Made by a program: the position numbers and the translations under genes
From: Diphasiastrum complanatum
Taxonomy: Eukaryota; Streptophyta; Lycopodiopsida; Lycopodiales; Lycopodiaceae
DNA length: 64,000 nucleotides
NCBI GenBank assembly: GCA_029204225.1
Contig: CM055095.1
Location: 51,346,841-51,410,840 of the forward strand
Direction of reading: 5' to 3'
In this document: piece after piece, positions 37,768 through 49,129 of the stretch
Layout of the letters: each line of letters begins with the position of its first letter
How positions within the stretch are numbered: the first letter of the stretch is position 1
Notes under the pieces: generated by a model
What the model saw: only the letters and a program-made list of their open reading frames with translations
The model's database searches: none
What the model was told of the DNA's origin: nothing

Positions 37768-38536
37768 GGTGCAGCTTCCGATGCTCGATCTTCTGCTCTG
37801 TTGCATCGTATGGTGAATGCAAACTAGATGTGTATATATATACAACATACTTGTGATTACAATAATTGCTTAATAATCTATATTTTAGTCTAACCAGATG
37901 TTGATTGTGAATGTAATTTATCGATATTTGATGTACAATGACATCTGTATAATGTGTGTATCAGTCAGATGAGGCGGATGACTCGATGGAGTCCAAGTAG
38001 TTAGATGACTCGATCGTCGAAGTACTCAAATGAGTCGATCAAAGTAGACTTCGATCGATCGTCGAAGTAGTCGAGTGACTTGATGTTCGAAGTAGTCAGA
38101 GATGGCCAGGTCTTCGATTTTCTTCAAATGGCATTCAAATGTGGTGATTGACGAGAATGAATACCCTTTACTCCGGAGATGAAGATTAGTCGGAAGGTCG
38201 AGCTATGTAGTTTGGCTGATTCGATTTTGTGTAGAAAGTTGCAGGTGTCGAACTGCTGCACAGAAAGTCATGTATTTTCCCAGGCATTACTCTACACACA
38301 TAATCAAAGTAGTTTTGTAGGTACTACAGTCTTTGTTAAGAAACATGACTAAATATGCAAAATAGCAAAACAGAAAACTATGATTCCTACAGGTATCAGA
38401 TGAGCAGACAAAAAACCTAAAGAGGTTGCATCTGATCCTAGATTAATGATTTAATTCAAGGATAAAAAAATGTGCAGGAAGAGTCTTAAATGATATTAAA
38501 ATACCAAGGAAAAAACTATGAGCTTAATTTCCAATA

Positions 38537-38602
38537 GTCCCCTTAAGGTCACGGTTGGATGTGCCTTGAGTGTCTTCGTCAAGTTTAGCATGTTGAAGAA
38601 CT
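38537..38602 (-). pseudogene. RNase H tail of the split E element
   Basis: Minus strand reads FFNMLNLTKTLKAH before the polypurine tract, matching the end of copia pol (compare MLNVKIKVFQ in element G). It is cut at 38603 by a B-family LTR fragment. Confidence 0.65.
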
Positions 38603-38757
38603 TGTAGAAAAAATACTAGGAATTCTCCTTCAGAGAGCACGATGAAAGTTCAAATTTATCAAACTAATAGCAGTGTCTTCAATCATGTTTGATTTTGGTC
38701 TATGTACTAATAGAGCAGTTTCTACTTTGATTGAATTAAACATGCAGATTTAGGAGA
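38603..38757 (-). mobile_element. B-family LTR fragment
   Basis: TGTAGAAAAAATACTAGG and following sequence match the outer LTR end at 6742 and 30644. It stops after the GATTTAGGAG string, as B2 does, then unrelated sequence begins. Confidence 0.75.
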
Positions 38758-38975
38758 TATATGTGTGAGTGTAGGCTTGCAGAGCTTGCGTAGTATAGCC
38801 CTCCCGCCTGTCAACAAGGGTTAGATCACTGGATAGGTACCTAACTATGCATAGATGCTAATTTTAGTTAGTTTCCTACTTTGCATCTAACTCCACCTTC
38901 ACTAACACTATCCCTCTAGCTCTACTCTTCCTAAACTAAATTCATCATGATTTTGGGTGGAAAGAGAGGATAAAA

Positions 38976-39000
38976 TAGAAGAAGAAGAAGAAGAAGAAGA
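38976..39000. repeat. (GAA)n microsatellite
   Basis: GAA repeat of about 25 bases followed by GA-rich sequence to 39020. Confidence 0.9.
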
Positions 39001-39189
39001 TAGAAAGAGAGAGAGAGATGAGATGGAGGTTAGCTCAAATGCTCAATGTCATTGCTTATGGAAAAACCTTAACTAGCATAAACCAAAAAGCATGGGAAAT
39101 GAAAATTCCAAGCAATCACAACAATAGCATAAGCAAGAGTGATTAGCAAATGAGGATGCTTTAGCTCTCAAAATGATAGAATCTCCTCC

Positions 39190-42110
39190 TCTCTATTAAG
39201 CACATTTGGTTTCAATGCCCATTAAATGTTCTAAGTTTCGGACGTAAGTGGTTGCCACGCGGATTGTTGGATCAGGGCAGTTGATATAGTGAGTCGTGAA
39301 TGTGATGAGAGCCCTTCTAGCATCTACACTCATAGTCCACCCGTATTCTAATGGAATGATCGGCCAATTAAAGTTTTGAAGTGTGATCTTGTCCAGAGGG
39401 GTGCCACATTCTGCCCATTTGGATCGTCGTCTACATGGTAGGAAGTGCGCGTTCACCCGCAATTATTGCGGACTCGTCACTAGGCCCTGATGGCTATAGG
39501 GTCTCTTTCGAACAGTTGCTGATGCCACTCTGGTTGTGGTTGGAGGGTGGGTAATGCTTGCAGCTCCTTGCTCTCTATTGTTTGAGCTGAAAACGATATC
39601 TGCTAGCCACCTCGTGATGACTCGTGGGGATATTTTGATAGAAATTCATTTATTTTTTCCTCCACGGACTTTGGTCTTCGAAAGGCCCATCTGACAAATA
39701 TCGTGCGCGAACCTCTGGACGATGTGGCCTGTCCTTCCTCTTGGCTTTGGCTGGTACCTGCGCCTTGGCCCTGGTCTCGTGTCTTAGCACCCGTATCTGT
39801 TGGTCTTGGATCTTGGCCTTCTGACCCTTGATATTGACTAAATCCCCCTGCTGCTTGCTGGCATTGATCTTGGCTTGTACTGGCATGTGCAGCGTCAAAA
39901 ACAGGTGGCAGTGGAATTACCACGGGGGTGGGCTGGGTCTTTTGCTCGATTAACTGTTGGCAAGCCTTGAGGGCTTGTTTGGCCTAGGCGAGCCCATGAG
40001 TTGCGCTTGCCCGATATTTATTGAGCTTTGTCTGGTAGCTGTTCAAGGTTTGGCTATAGACCTACACCTGACACCGAAAGAGATTCATTTCTGATTCAGA
40101 TAGCGACCTTGAGTTTGGTGCAGGTTGAGCTAACCAGACAAGTTTTTCATTTTGTAGGGCTTTGACCTCTGTCCCCAGGCACGTATTCTCTGCTTCCAAA
40201 ATGTTTAGTTACGTCTGGATGGGAACAAGCCATTGGGATGCTTCGGATTGAAGCTCCCGCACCTTCGTGGAGGCCTCTATCAGTGCTTTGGAGAGGCTTT
40301 GGATGTACAAATTGAGGCCCTCGTCCTTCTGCTGCAGCTTGGCAATCTCCCGGTGCTCTTCTTGTTATTTTGCTGAGCTAAAATTAGCTCATGCTGCAGC
40401 TTCGCGAGTTCCGCTCGCAGTTGTGTATTGCTTGTGGCCAAGTGTAATACCCTACTTTCCAAGATAGCTTTGGCCGCTACCGCCTCTAGGATGTATTTGC
40501 CCAAAGTCTGGAACGCCATCGTTAGGTCAGTGGGAGCAGCTGGTACACTGGCACTGGTAGGGGCTTGTGTTGTATCGGCCCCGACGACTTGTGGAGTCTC
40601 ATCATCATTGTCTTCAATCAGGTTCTCGTTGGACCTGATGCCATCTGGGGCGGTAGGATCAGTCCGATCTGGCGATGGTATGAAAACTGTTTGAACAAAT
40701 GCGTCATCAAGCAATGGTTGGTTGCCCTCGACAACCTTTGATGGCGAAGCAGGTGGGGTTTGAAAAGCAATCGTGGAAACGGGGGTGAGGACGATTTGTC
40801 CAAACGAGAGAATGGGAGGAACAGAGAGGAATTGAAGGGTGGTGTGGAGTATGGAAGAAGACGAGGATGGAGCAGAAAGGGTCTTGCATGGGGGTGAAAA
40901 ATTGATGACTTGCATCCACGACAGAGTGTGAGGAGACAACTGAAAATCAGACGGATTAAATGGGATGGAAGCAATGGTGGCGGTAAGAGTGATAGAGGAT
41001 GCGATGGTGATGGACGGAGTAGTGGATAATGGAACTAAAATGGAAGTGGTATCTACAAAGGAAACGAGAATGGACACAAAAACAGTTGTGGATGGAACAA
41101 GAAGAGAGGTAGTGACAACAGAGATGGAAGGGGATGGTTGCACGGAAGAAGAAGTGGCGACGGTTGATGGAGTCATTAGTGCAGTGGTGGTGGTGCATCT
41201 TCGGGTAGCAGATGGAGATGAAGTAGAAAAGGCAGCGCCACGCATTCGTTTGCTGGCTGTTGTGTCAGTAACTGTAAGTTGGGAGGAGGTGGATGCTTGA
41301 GATGGCAGGTAGAGGTTAGTGTGCGGCACAATGGAAGACAAAAGGGATGAGCGATGGAAACCGCGCACTTTCATCTTGAGAAGTGCGCAGGCAAAGTTAC
41401 ACAATAGGGGACCTGCTGCGATACGGTCATGGTTGTTGGGTTTAATGGAGATGGTTAGTTCACGAATGAGGAAGCTATGCCAGTCGTATGGCACATCTGA
41501 GGGGCCAGGGAATTTCAAAAAAGATTCCACTATCTGACTCAGCAGCTTGGACTGGATTCTGTCCTTGAAAATGTTAAAATAACCAAAAACTTTTTCAACA
41601 GATGCACAGCCACCTGAATGACGGGTTCCGTGATAGCATCTATCAGGTAACCATTGTTAGTCTGGATTGGGATTTTTGGTGCAATTTGGGTGACAAAAGG
41701 TTTGATCAGAGTTTTGGCGTGGCGATGGGAGATGGGCTGACGGTCACCAAACATAATGACAATGGTGACCATCAAGTTGGCGTTAATCCTGACCTTGTAC
41801 GTGGTACCTTGGTACATGAAGTGGAAACATGTCTTCGGCACTTTCCAGGTGGCGTAAGCATGAAGGACAAGGCCCATGTTTATATCAGACTGGAAAAGCG
41901 CCGCAAAAATCCCATTGCCTCAAGAAGTGGGCCGGTTGTCGGTAGCCATGGTTGAATTAGAGCGTTAGAGGGTAATGGTCGAATCTGTGTGGCCTCAGGG
42001 ATTTCATGCTGGATCACTTGCTTGGCGCCAGAGTCTTCAGAGGATGAGGAGGCCGTGTTAGCGGTGATGATTAAAGGACGAAAAAGTAGAAAAAACAGTG
42101 GAAAAGGTAA
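39190..42110 (-). pseudogene. Long unrecognised protein, broken frame
   Basis: Read downward from about 42080, consecutive minus-strand frames form one coherent protein with few breaks. It begins with acidic ITANTASSSSEDSGAKQVIQ and a basic/hydrophobic block GLVLHAYATWKVPKTCFHFM. Then come FPGPSDVPYDWHSFLIREL and ACALLKMKVRGFHR, a Ser/Thr/Pro-rich region (41250-40650), an acidic linker (NEDNDDETPQ-like), coiled-coil segments (ESRVLHLATSNTQLRAELAK, about 40420; TEVKALQNEKLVW, about 40160), and a Gln/Gly-rich low-complexity tail to about 39600. A last frame at 39196-39462 may be a further exon or block. Breaks: a frameshift near 41905, a shift with stop near 41540, a frameshift near 40300 and a stop near 40205. 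I recognise no family. It may be the gag-like or ORF1 protein of an unclassified plant element, or a decayed lineage-specific gene. Confidence 0.55.
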
Positions 42111-42307
42111 AAAGGTGTGGAAATGACAGAAAACTGTGAATAACGAGTGTTGGATGACAAGAATTGTAGTTCAGAGCATAGATCGGTGTTCAGTATGAGC
42201 AGATGATAGCTGGTAGAAAGTTTGGTCGCAAATAGAGAACTTAGTAATTTCAGTGTAAATTTCGGCAGAGTTTCGCTAGCAAAGGTGACAAATGACTCGA
42301 ATTCAGC

Positions 42308-42317
42308 CCTTATATAG
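42308..42317 (-). promoter_or_regulatory. Possible TATA box upstream of the long unrecognised frame
   Basis: CTATATAAGG on the minus strand, about 230 bases upstream of the beginning of the coding-like sequence near 42080. Spacing fits a core promoter with a leader. Confidence 0.45.
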
Positions 42318-42489
42318 TGGAATTTAGCGTGTATATTAGGTGAAATCCACTTTCCCTTGTTCAGTTCCACCCAAATTTTGGTAGGGACCTTCTTCACAAA
42401 ATTTTAAGCCTTGGGGAAGTCTGCGAGAGTTCAGAAGGTGATTTGACTGCCATGCAAAGGTTCTACGAGTGTTCAGACTGTCTGCGAGG

Positions 42490-42960
42490 GTTCAACTCTC
42501 GCATGAAGTCATTTCTCGCACAACATGTTCTTGTGACTGTATTCTCAAGATTAGACCATGTAGGCAGGCTAATTTCACTACTCTGATTGTTGTTGGAAAT
42601 TCATAAGTTTTAAGAATTTCATAGCCGATTAAATCACTGTCTACTATGTACTTCGACTCATCGAATTTAACATCTTGAACAACTTTTATTCTTTCAGTTT
42701 TGGGTATGTAGACTCGATAATATGAAGAATGTAGTTCGAATCCTACCAAAAATCCTTGTTCTGTCTTTGGATCAAGTTTCTTTCTCAATTTGTCTGGTAT
42801 GTGGATATAAACAACACATCCGAATATCCAAATATGAGCTAGATTTGGCTTCGACTTCCACCATATTTCGTGAGGGGTTTTATCCGATATTCTAGATTTC
42901 AAAATTTGATTCTAAAGATGGTTCGACGTAGCCACTGTTTCTGTCCATAAGAGTTTTGGA
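42490..42960 (-). pseudogene. B-family integrase C-terminal fragment
   Basis: Reads SRISDKTPHEIWWKSKPNLA, IPDKLRKKLDPKTEQGFLVG and IVDSDLIGYEILK, parallel to element B at 8932-9390. No RT follows; the unrecognised long frame occupies the downstream side. Confidence 0.83.
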
Positions 42961-42964
42961 TTTT

Positions 42965-43940
42965 GGATTCATGTAGCCTGGATCGAATTCATGTTCAGGA
43001 TTGAACTATGGAAACTCATCATTCCAGCCAATGCAGAAACTATTCTGCAAATACTATAAGAGGACTGGCCATGTTACCAAGGACTACAGAACTTTGAAGT
43101 ACAACAATGAAAAGAAGAAACAGTTTCAACAACAAGCAAATGCTGCAACATACAATAACTCGATCTAGCAACTAGAGGAAGATGAAGTAGCCTTTATGAC
43201 CAAGGTCGGAGAATAGCAGACTATCGATTTTTGGTATCTGGACTCGGGAGCAACACAACACATGACTCACCATCGAGACTGGTTCCAAAACTACAAATCA
43301 TTCATCCATTCTAGAGTTGTGCAACTTGGAGACAACTCATCTCATTCCATCAAGGGTGAAGGAACAATCAAGGTCAAATTTCAGAAAGGTGAAGTAAAGC
43401 TGTTTTCCAATGTTCTTCACATTCCAAATCTGACCAAAAATATGCTCTCAACATGCAGAATCACTGATTCTAGTTGCAGGGTCAAATTCGATACAGAGGG
43501 CTGCGCTATTCTTGACAAGTATCGGAAAGTTTTAGCTTTCAGGAGAAGATGTGGCTATCTTTACAAGCTTAGTCATTGCTATTCTTCAAATAGTCAAGCT
43601 CTTCACACATCTACTTCTGAATCAACAGATATGCTTTGGCATTTCAAATTAGGCCATCTAAATTTCAATAATATTCATCAAATGTCAAATCAAAATCTAG
43701 TGCAAGATCCTCTTTCCATTAAAAGATCGAATTCTCCATGTGAAAGTTGTATTATCATCAAACATGCTAGAAGTCCATTAATTTTCGATTCAATTCATAC
43801 TTCTAGAGACCTGCTAGATCTTGTGCATAGTGACATTTACGGCCCAATGCAGACTGCTTCCACAGGCGGAGCCCTCTATTTTCTGACATTCATTGATGAC
43901 TTTTCTCGAAGAACTGTCACTTATTTTCTGAAAAACTAGG
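42965..43940 (+). pseudogene. Element G copy 2: gag end, protease, integrase N-term
   Basis: A degenerate knuckle (CKYYKRTGHVTKDY) is followed by protease FWYLDSGATQHMTHHRDWF with intact DSGA. Then comes a long open frame with RVVQLGDNSSHSIKGEGTIK, GAG-pre-integrase LWHFKLGHLNFNNIHQM, zinc Cys pair CESC, and integrase LLDLVHSDIYGPMQT and LTFIDDFSRRTVTYFLKN. It stops exactly where the strand of the element flips (about 43940). Confidence 0.87.
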
Positions 43941-43944
43941 TGCT

Positions 43945-44145
43945 TCTTACCCTTCAGTTTGTATCTCTCTACATATATATTTTTTCTTCGATACTCCCGT
44001 TGAGGAAAGCGGTCTGGACATCCATTTGATGGACTTCAAAATCTGCTGCAGCTGCATAGGAAAGAAGTAATCAAATTGAAACATGTTTGACAACAAGACT
44101 GAAGGTCTCAGAATAATCTAGATCTGGAATCTGGGAGAAGCCTAT
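43945..44145 (-). pseudogene. Element G copy 2: RT middle block (inverted)
   Basis: Minus strand reads GFSQIPDLDYSETFSLVVKH and ADFEVHQMDVQTAFLNGSIE, the RT segment that should sit between blocks now found at 46660 (plus) and 45690 (minus). It directly abuts the LTR 3' end CCACA. Confidence 0.85.
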
Positions 44146-44544
44146 TGTGGATCGGAAGCACGTCAATTAGCAACAAATAATCAAGATGAAGAATCAATAA
44201 CAATTTGCAATAGAACAAAACAGTAGTGTAAACAACATCGTGAGTCAGATTTTCTAACCGACAGTTTCAAAAAATTATATGTATAAAAAATATACAATGA
44301 CTCGAGAAATTACGGGACTGACTCAAAGAATACGAGTTGAGTCGAGTCGATCCAGTATTGAAAAATTCTAGAAAATATGAGTCGAGTCGAGTCGATCCAG
44401 TATCGAAAAAATTTGATTTTTGAATTTCAATCTTCTACTTTAAAATTCGAGTCATCATTTTCTGGTTTTTTTGGTATAAGTGTATATAGCTTCCAGGATG
44501 TTCATTATTGAATGGATTTGGGCTTTGAGCATTGAAATCCAACA
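44146..44544 (-). mobile_element. LTR of element G, copy 2
   Basis: 399 bp, TGTTGGATTTC to ATCCACA on the minus strand; inverted counterpart of 25966-26364. Its 3' end joins RT coding sequence instead of flanking DNA or a primer site. Confidence 0.87.
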
Positions 44545-45690
44545 CTCCTCCTTAATGTGGATCCTGAAAAACTTTGATCTTCACATTTAGCATGTCGTTA
44601 AATCTAAGATGCTGCTCCTTTGATAGAACTTTTGTGAAGTAATTTGCTATCATAAGATCTGTCCTACAGTAAACTATTTGCTTTGCACTTTCCCTCTAAG
44701 GTAGTGATACCTGATTTCGATATGTTTGTTCCGAGAATGAAATCTCGGATTTAGAGATAGCATGATTGTGCTTTGATTGTCACAATAGATTGTCGTTGAA
44801 TGTGACTGAGCAAGGTTAATATCTGCAAGCAAGTTCCTTAGCCAAGTTGCCTTCTTGGTAGCATTTGTGGTAGCTATGTATTCTGATTCAGTTGATGATA
44901 ATACTACTCAGGCTTGCTTTCGACTGTTCCATGAGATTGGGCTTTGATTGAATGAGAATACAAATCCAGAAGTTGATCATTTGGAATCGATATCTCCTGC
45001 CCAATCTGCATCTGTGTAACCTTCAAGAATATTGGCAAATTGGCTGCCTCCATAACAGATGTTGAGATGCTTCATTGCTTGGACATAGCTCATAACCTTT
45101 ATGAGTGCTTTTCAATGTGCTGGCCCTGGATTTAATAGGAACTGGCTGAGTGAACTGATCGAGTATGCAAGGTCGAGTCAAGTGCAAATCATTGCATACA
45201 TCAGTGAGCTGATGATGGAGTGAAATGAATATTGCTTTTTTTCCTTCTTTTTTGTCTCTGTTTGAGGAGATTGTTCATTTGACAGCTTCAGACCAGGGTC
45301 AAGTGGAAAGTGACTCGATTTGTAGTTGGTCATTCCATATTTGTCCATCACGTTGGTGAGATATCATTGTTGGCTAATAAAAATTTGTCTGCTGGATCGA
45401 ATTTAAAAAATATGAATTCCGAGACAATAATGGGCTAGATCCATATCAGTCATTTTGTACTCATGTGCTAGCATGCATTTCGTATCATTTATTAAATTTA
45501 GATTGTTACTGAATAGTAATGTATCATCTACATAAAGAGTGATGATAATGAAGGAATTCGATACAGACTTGAAATAAACATTCGAGTCTGCCGAGTTTAG
45601 AATAAAACCATTTTCAATTAGAAATACATTGATTTTTTGAAACCAGGCTCTTGGTGATTGTATTAGACCAAACAAATCTGAGACATTAAA
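44545..45690 (-). pseudogene. Element G copy 2: RT C-term and RNase H
   Basis: Mirror of 24791-25960. It has GLIQSPRAWFQKINVFLIEN and the YVDDTLLFSNN box near 45525, then RNase H with SKHIEIRYHYL near 44720. More stops and frameshifts than copy 1. Confidence 0.86.
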
Positions 45691-46660
45691 GTTCTTTAAA
45701 TAATTCAAAGCATCTATAGAAAATCATACCCAGAGGAGGATCAAAGCTCTATGTACTGATGGAGGGGGAGAATTCATATCCACCACATTCAAGGAGTTCT
45801 ACAAGGCAAATGGAATACAACAACAATACACAACCAACTACTCACCTTAGTCCAATGGTGTAGCAGAAAGGAAGAATTGAACACTTATCGAAAGTGCCAA
45901 GAGCATGCTGGCCCATGTCTCTCTTCCAAAAATTTTTTGGATAGAAGCTATTACTACAACTGCTCTACAAAATCGATCCATTACAAAAGCCTTGAATGAC
46001 AAAACATCTTATAAGGTATGGACATGATCGAAACCATCACTCAAGCATATTCAAGTGTTTGGATGCATAGTTTACGTTTAGATCTCTGCTAATCTAGGAA
46101 AGAAGCTGGATGGCACAAGCATAAAATCGATTTTCATTGGCTATTTTTCAAATCACAAGGCATACAAGCTTTACAATCTAGACACCCAGAAGACATACAC
46201 CAATAGAGTTGTCATTTTTGTGGCAAATCAATTTATCGACCACAAGGGAAAAGCTCGAGAAATGTCTGATCTAAGTATCAAAGAAATTTTCGATCCAAGT
46301 ATGAAAAATAGCTCCATGATCGAAAAATAGAAAATCAATACTGACTCAAAAAATGAGTCAGAACCTCAATGAATCCAATCACATTAGAGAATCGAAGTTC
46401 AGCCCAGAAGATCGAACCGATCTAAATAGCCTGCATCCCGATTTATGGATGATCTAGCTTGCTACTTTGTGCAAGCTATCAACTCTTGATGTTGATCAGT
46501 GAAAAGTTGCAATGGACACAGAATTCGATTATCTAAACGAGAATCAAACGTGGATTGTAATTGAGATGCCAAAGGATCAAAATTCGATTTCATACAAATG
46601 GATATTCAAAGTGAAGTATGATGTTGAAGGAAGATTAAATCAATACAAGGCCATGCTAGT
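45690..46660 (+). pseudogene. Element G copy 2: integrase C-term to RT N-term
   Basis: Plus-strand blocks: SETLKFF, then IKALCTDGGGEFISTTFKEF (DNGGE altered to DGGGE), GVAERKN with a stop, VFGCIVYV, SIKSIFIGYFSNHKAYKLYN, and RT start MDTEFDYLNENQTWIVIEMP with YKWIFKVKYDVEGRLNQYKA. Ends at MLV, where block X begins. Several stops. Confidence 0.86.
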
Positions 46661-46884
46661 CTTGTTTAAACTTCCTCTGCTATTCCGAAAATTTTCGATT
46701 TGGTATCAGTGTTCCGTTTCTATCAAAACCCATTCCTGATAACTCATTGCTTCCAACGTGGTACCAGCATTTATCTCTGATCAATCCCACCGATATTTGA
46801 GATTGTCAACATTAATAGAATGAATACTTCCATCAAATGAAGGACTAACATATTTGGATAGTCTTTAATTGATAAAAGTATACT

Positions 46885-47385
46885 TCATTGAGCAGTGATT
46901 TTTCTCCAGTTTTTGTTAGCTTGGTCTGTAGATAAATGTTCTATCATATCACATACCTTTATTAAATTTGTTCCATACATGCAATTAGGAACAAACGACT
47001 TGAGAATATTTTTGATCATAGGAATTTGAAGACATTCCTCATAGAAGTTCAAACATGTCTTATAATCGAGTTTCGCCTTTGGAATCAATTTCAAACATTG
47101 CTTATTAAATTGTTGTATAAATTCAATATGTGTGACAAACAAAAATAATTGTTTGTAAAATTTCGTAACATTGTCAACACATGCAATTTTGAATTTACAC
47201 TTCGGGATTGGATATATTTGAGAGTCCCACCATGCTCGGACTTGTTTTTGAAAATACAATGAGACGAAATGAATTTTATCTTTATTAAAATAATGGTGAT
47301 GACGAAAGTAAGCTTCCAATTCAGTCAACCAATCTGCAATACTAATTGAACTGGGTTGTCTATTTAAAAAAAACAAGACTATCAC
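46885..47385 (-). pseudogene. Gag-like frame in block X, copy 2
   Basis: Same frame as 26556-27098 (SISIADWLTELEAYFRHHHY, QVRAWWDSQI), 166 codons open. A small deletion near the C-terminus (around 46933) shifts the end. Confidence 0.5.
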
Positions 47386-48166
47386 GTATGATTTTAGATT
47401 CTAATTTGTCATCAACTAAAAGTTAAAATTTTTACTATACCAAATATCCATCACTAATAAACCTCTCTGTGGACTATGAATTTGCCAACTAAAATTTATT
47501 CATAAAAGAATTTGACAGGCTGTTGAGATGCTCTTCTCCACTGATTAAATCCTAACTCCTTGTAGAATGAATTAATTGTCAGGTTCTCATAGTGAATGTA
47601 AATGAAAAATGTAAATATACAATGATTGTCCTCAACTTGTAGATTATTGTGAGCAATTTTTCTGTTTACTATGTTTGAATTTGGACTCAAATTTAAAAGT
47701 TAGAGAGTTTCGAAGATGATAAGAAAATGACAAAAGCAGTAACTTAGAAAAAAAAAAAAGATACATAAAAAATAAAAAATGAAATAATAATAACAAAAGT
47801 ACTGATGATAATATTCAGCTAGACGAACTTAGCACTTTTTGTTTTTATACTACTGAATTTTGAGATTAAAATAAAGATTTATAAAGATAATAAGAAATAA
47901 AAAAACAAATAACTTATGGGGTCTTAAATTTTTATTTTTACAAATTGAATTGTTTAAAGTTTCGAATTCCATAAAACATTAATTTGGAAAGAATCGTGAA
48001 AATTTTGAAAATTTTATGGCAAAATTTTTTACGATCCTTCATACGAGTGCTCGTAAAATAATGATTGTAAAAAAAATTTGTAAAAAAATTGGCAATTTTT
48101 TTAATCAATTACTTACTTGAATAAAGTGCCCATTAAAAAAATAAAAAAATACAAATATTTTAAATG

Positions 48167-48168
<2 letters not shown>

Positions 48169-48239
<71 letters not shown>
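48169..48239. repeat. (TA)n microsatellite
   Basis: About 71 bases of TA repeat; homologous to 27901-27947. Confidence 0.95.
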
Positions 48240-48241
<2 letters not shown>

Positions 48242-48327
48242 TGGGCTCGGAAGGGTGCTGCCCATTTACACACACGGTGGCTAGAGAGCAGGAGAACCAA
48301 ACGGCCGGAGAACAAAGTAGAATCCGA

Positions 48328-48341
48328 GGGGGGGGGGGGGG
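48328..48341. repeat. G14 homopolymer
   Basis: Fourteen consecutive G, homologous to the G16 run at 28032-28047. Confidence 0.9.
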
Positions 48342-48751
48342 AACACAAAACAGGAGAGAGTATGGGAGGGGTTAGGGTAGCCCCCGGGGTAGAGGGTGCC
48401 CACAAGGGCAAATTGTGAGAGGTGGAGGGTAGGGTAGTGGCCGAAGGTGGGGGAAGAGAGACATGGTTTAGGGTTAGGCTTTTTATTTTTGAATTAGAGT
48501 TAAAACAAGTATGATGTGTGTTAGCAACTGTGCAAACACAGAGAAAATATAAATAAAACTCTGTGGCATGTGTTTTGTAAGCCCACGTATGAGCATTTGC
48601 CAATAAACTTCTACTATGGCATGTGTTTTGTAAGTCCATGGGTAGAAGCTTAAAATAATAAAATAACTTGAACTTAGGATTAGAACTTAACTTAAGATAC
48701 TTAAGCTTAGAAATATTTGTCTTAAGTTTTTTTAAGTTTCAAAGCTAGAAA

Positions 48752-49058
48752 TGACAGTCTCTGATGTCTGAGAAACGGATGCTATCTTTTTGCACCACCA
48801 TATTGAATTCTGAATTGAATCTCACTTTCAAACTAATCAATAGTAATTCCACCTACTATTTATCCTCTTTGGTGAATTGTACTCAAATCAGAAAATTTGT
48901 TTGAGTATGAAACTATTTACGTGGTCCTTAATGCATGAGCTGTGATTCTATTCGGCATTTTCTCTCTCTTTCTCGTTGTCAAGATCGTTCTTGCTTATAG
49001 TCAGTAGCAGCCCTCATCGGGGGAGCCGTTTCGCATTCTCTCTCATCCTCCTCCAACA
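48752..49058 (+). mobile_element. E-family 5' LTR, 3' part only
   Basis: Matches the E LTR from GACAGTCTCTGA to the terminus CTCCAACA at 49058 (compare 33175 down to 32881). The upstream two thirds are lost at the block X junction. Confidence 0.82.
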
Positions 49059-49061
49059 AGG

Positions 49062-49073
49062 TGGTATCAGAGC
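49062..49073 (+). other. Primer-binding site of E element copy 2
   Basis: TGGTATCAGAGC, the initiator Met-tRNA complement, 4 bases after the LTR end. Confidence 0.9.
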
Positions 49074-49129
49074 TATCAAATTAAACCAAGAGGTTAATAT
49101 TCTACCCTTCAATTACTATCAGTTCAATA

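Larger units (their letters stand above)
32881..38536 (-). mobile_element. E-family 3' LTR, split by element D
   Basis: The minus strand starts at 38536 (TATTGGAAATTAAG after polypurine CCTTAAGGGGAC) and ends at 32881 with CCTCCCCAACA. The TGTTGG/CCAACA ends are partly decayed. Without D (33399-37767) the LTR is about 1.29 kb. The same LTR occurs inverted at 14791-15813 and in part at 48752-49058. No primer site follows 32881, consistent with a 3' LTR. Confidence 0.83.
46663..48750 (+). repeat. Block X, copy 2
   Basis: Direct repeat of 26378-28500, beginning TTGTTTAAACTTCC and ending in the TTAAGTTTCAAAGCTAGAAA tail, where E-family LTR sequence takes over. Differences are mainly substitutions plus (TA)n and poly-G length. 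Confidence 0.85.

Noticed and set aside
40965-41300. Plus-strand Val/Thr-rich frame
   Set aside because: Antisense of the Ser/Thr/Pro-rich part of the longer minus-strand frame, which extends coherently on both sides.
48160-48639. Ile-Tyr repeat proteins on both strands (also 27842-28322)
   Set aside because: Arise from (TA)n tracts in the X blocks; flanking residues are low-complexity.
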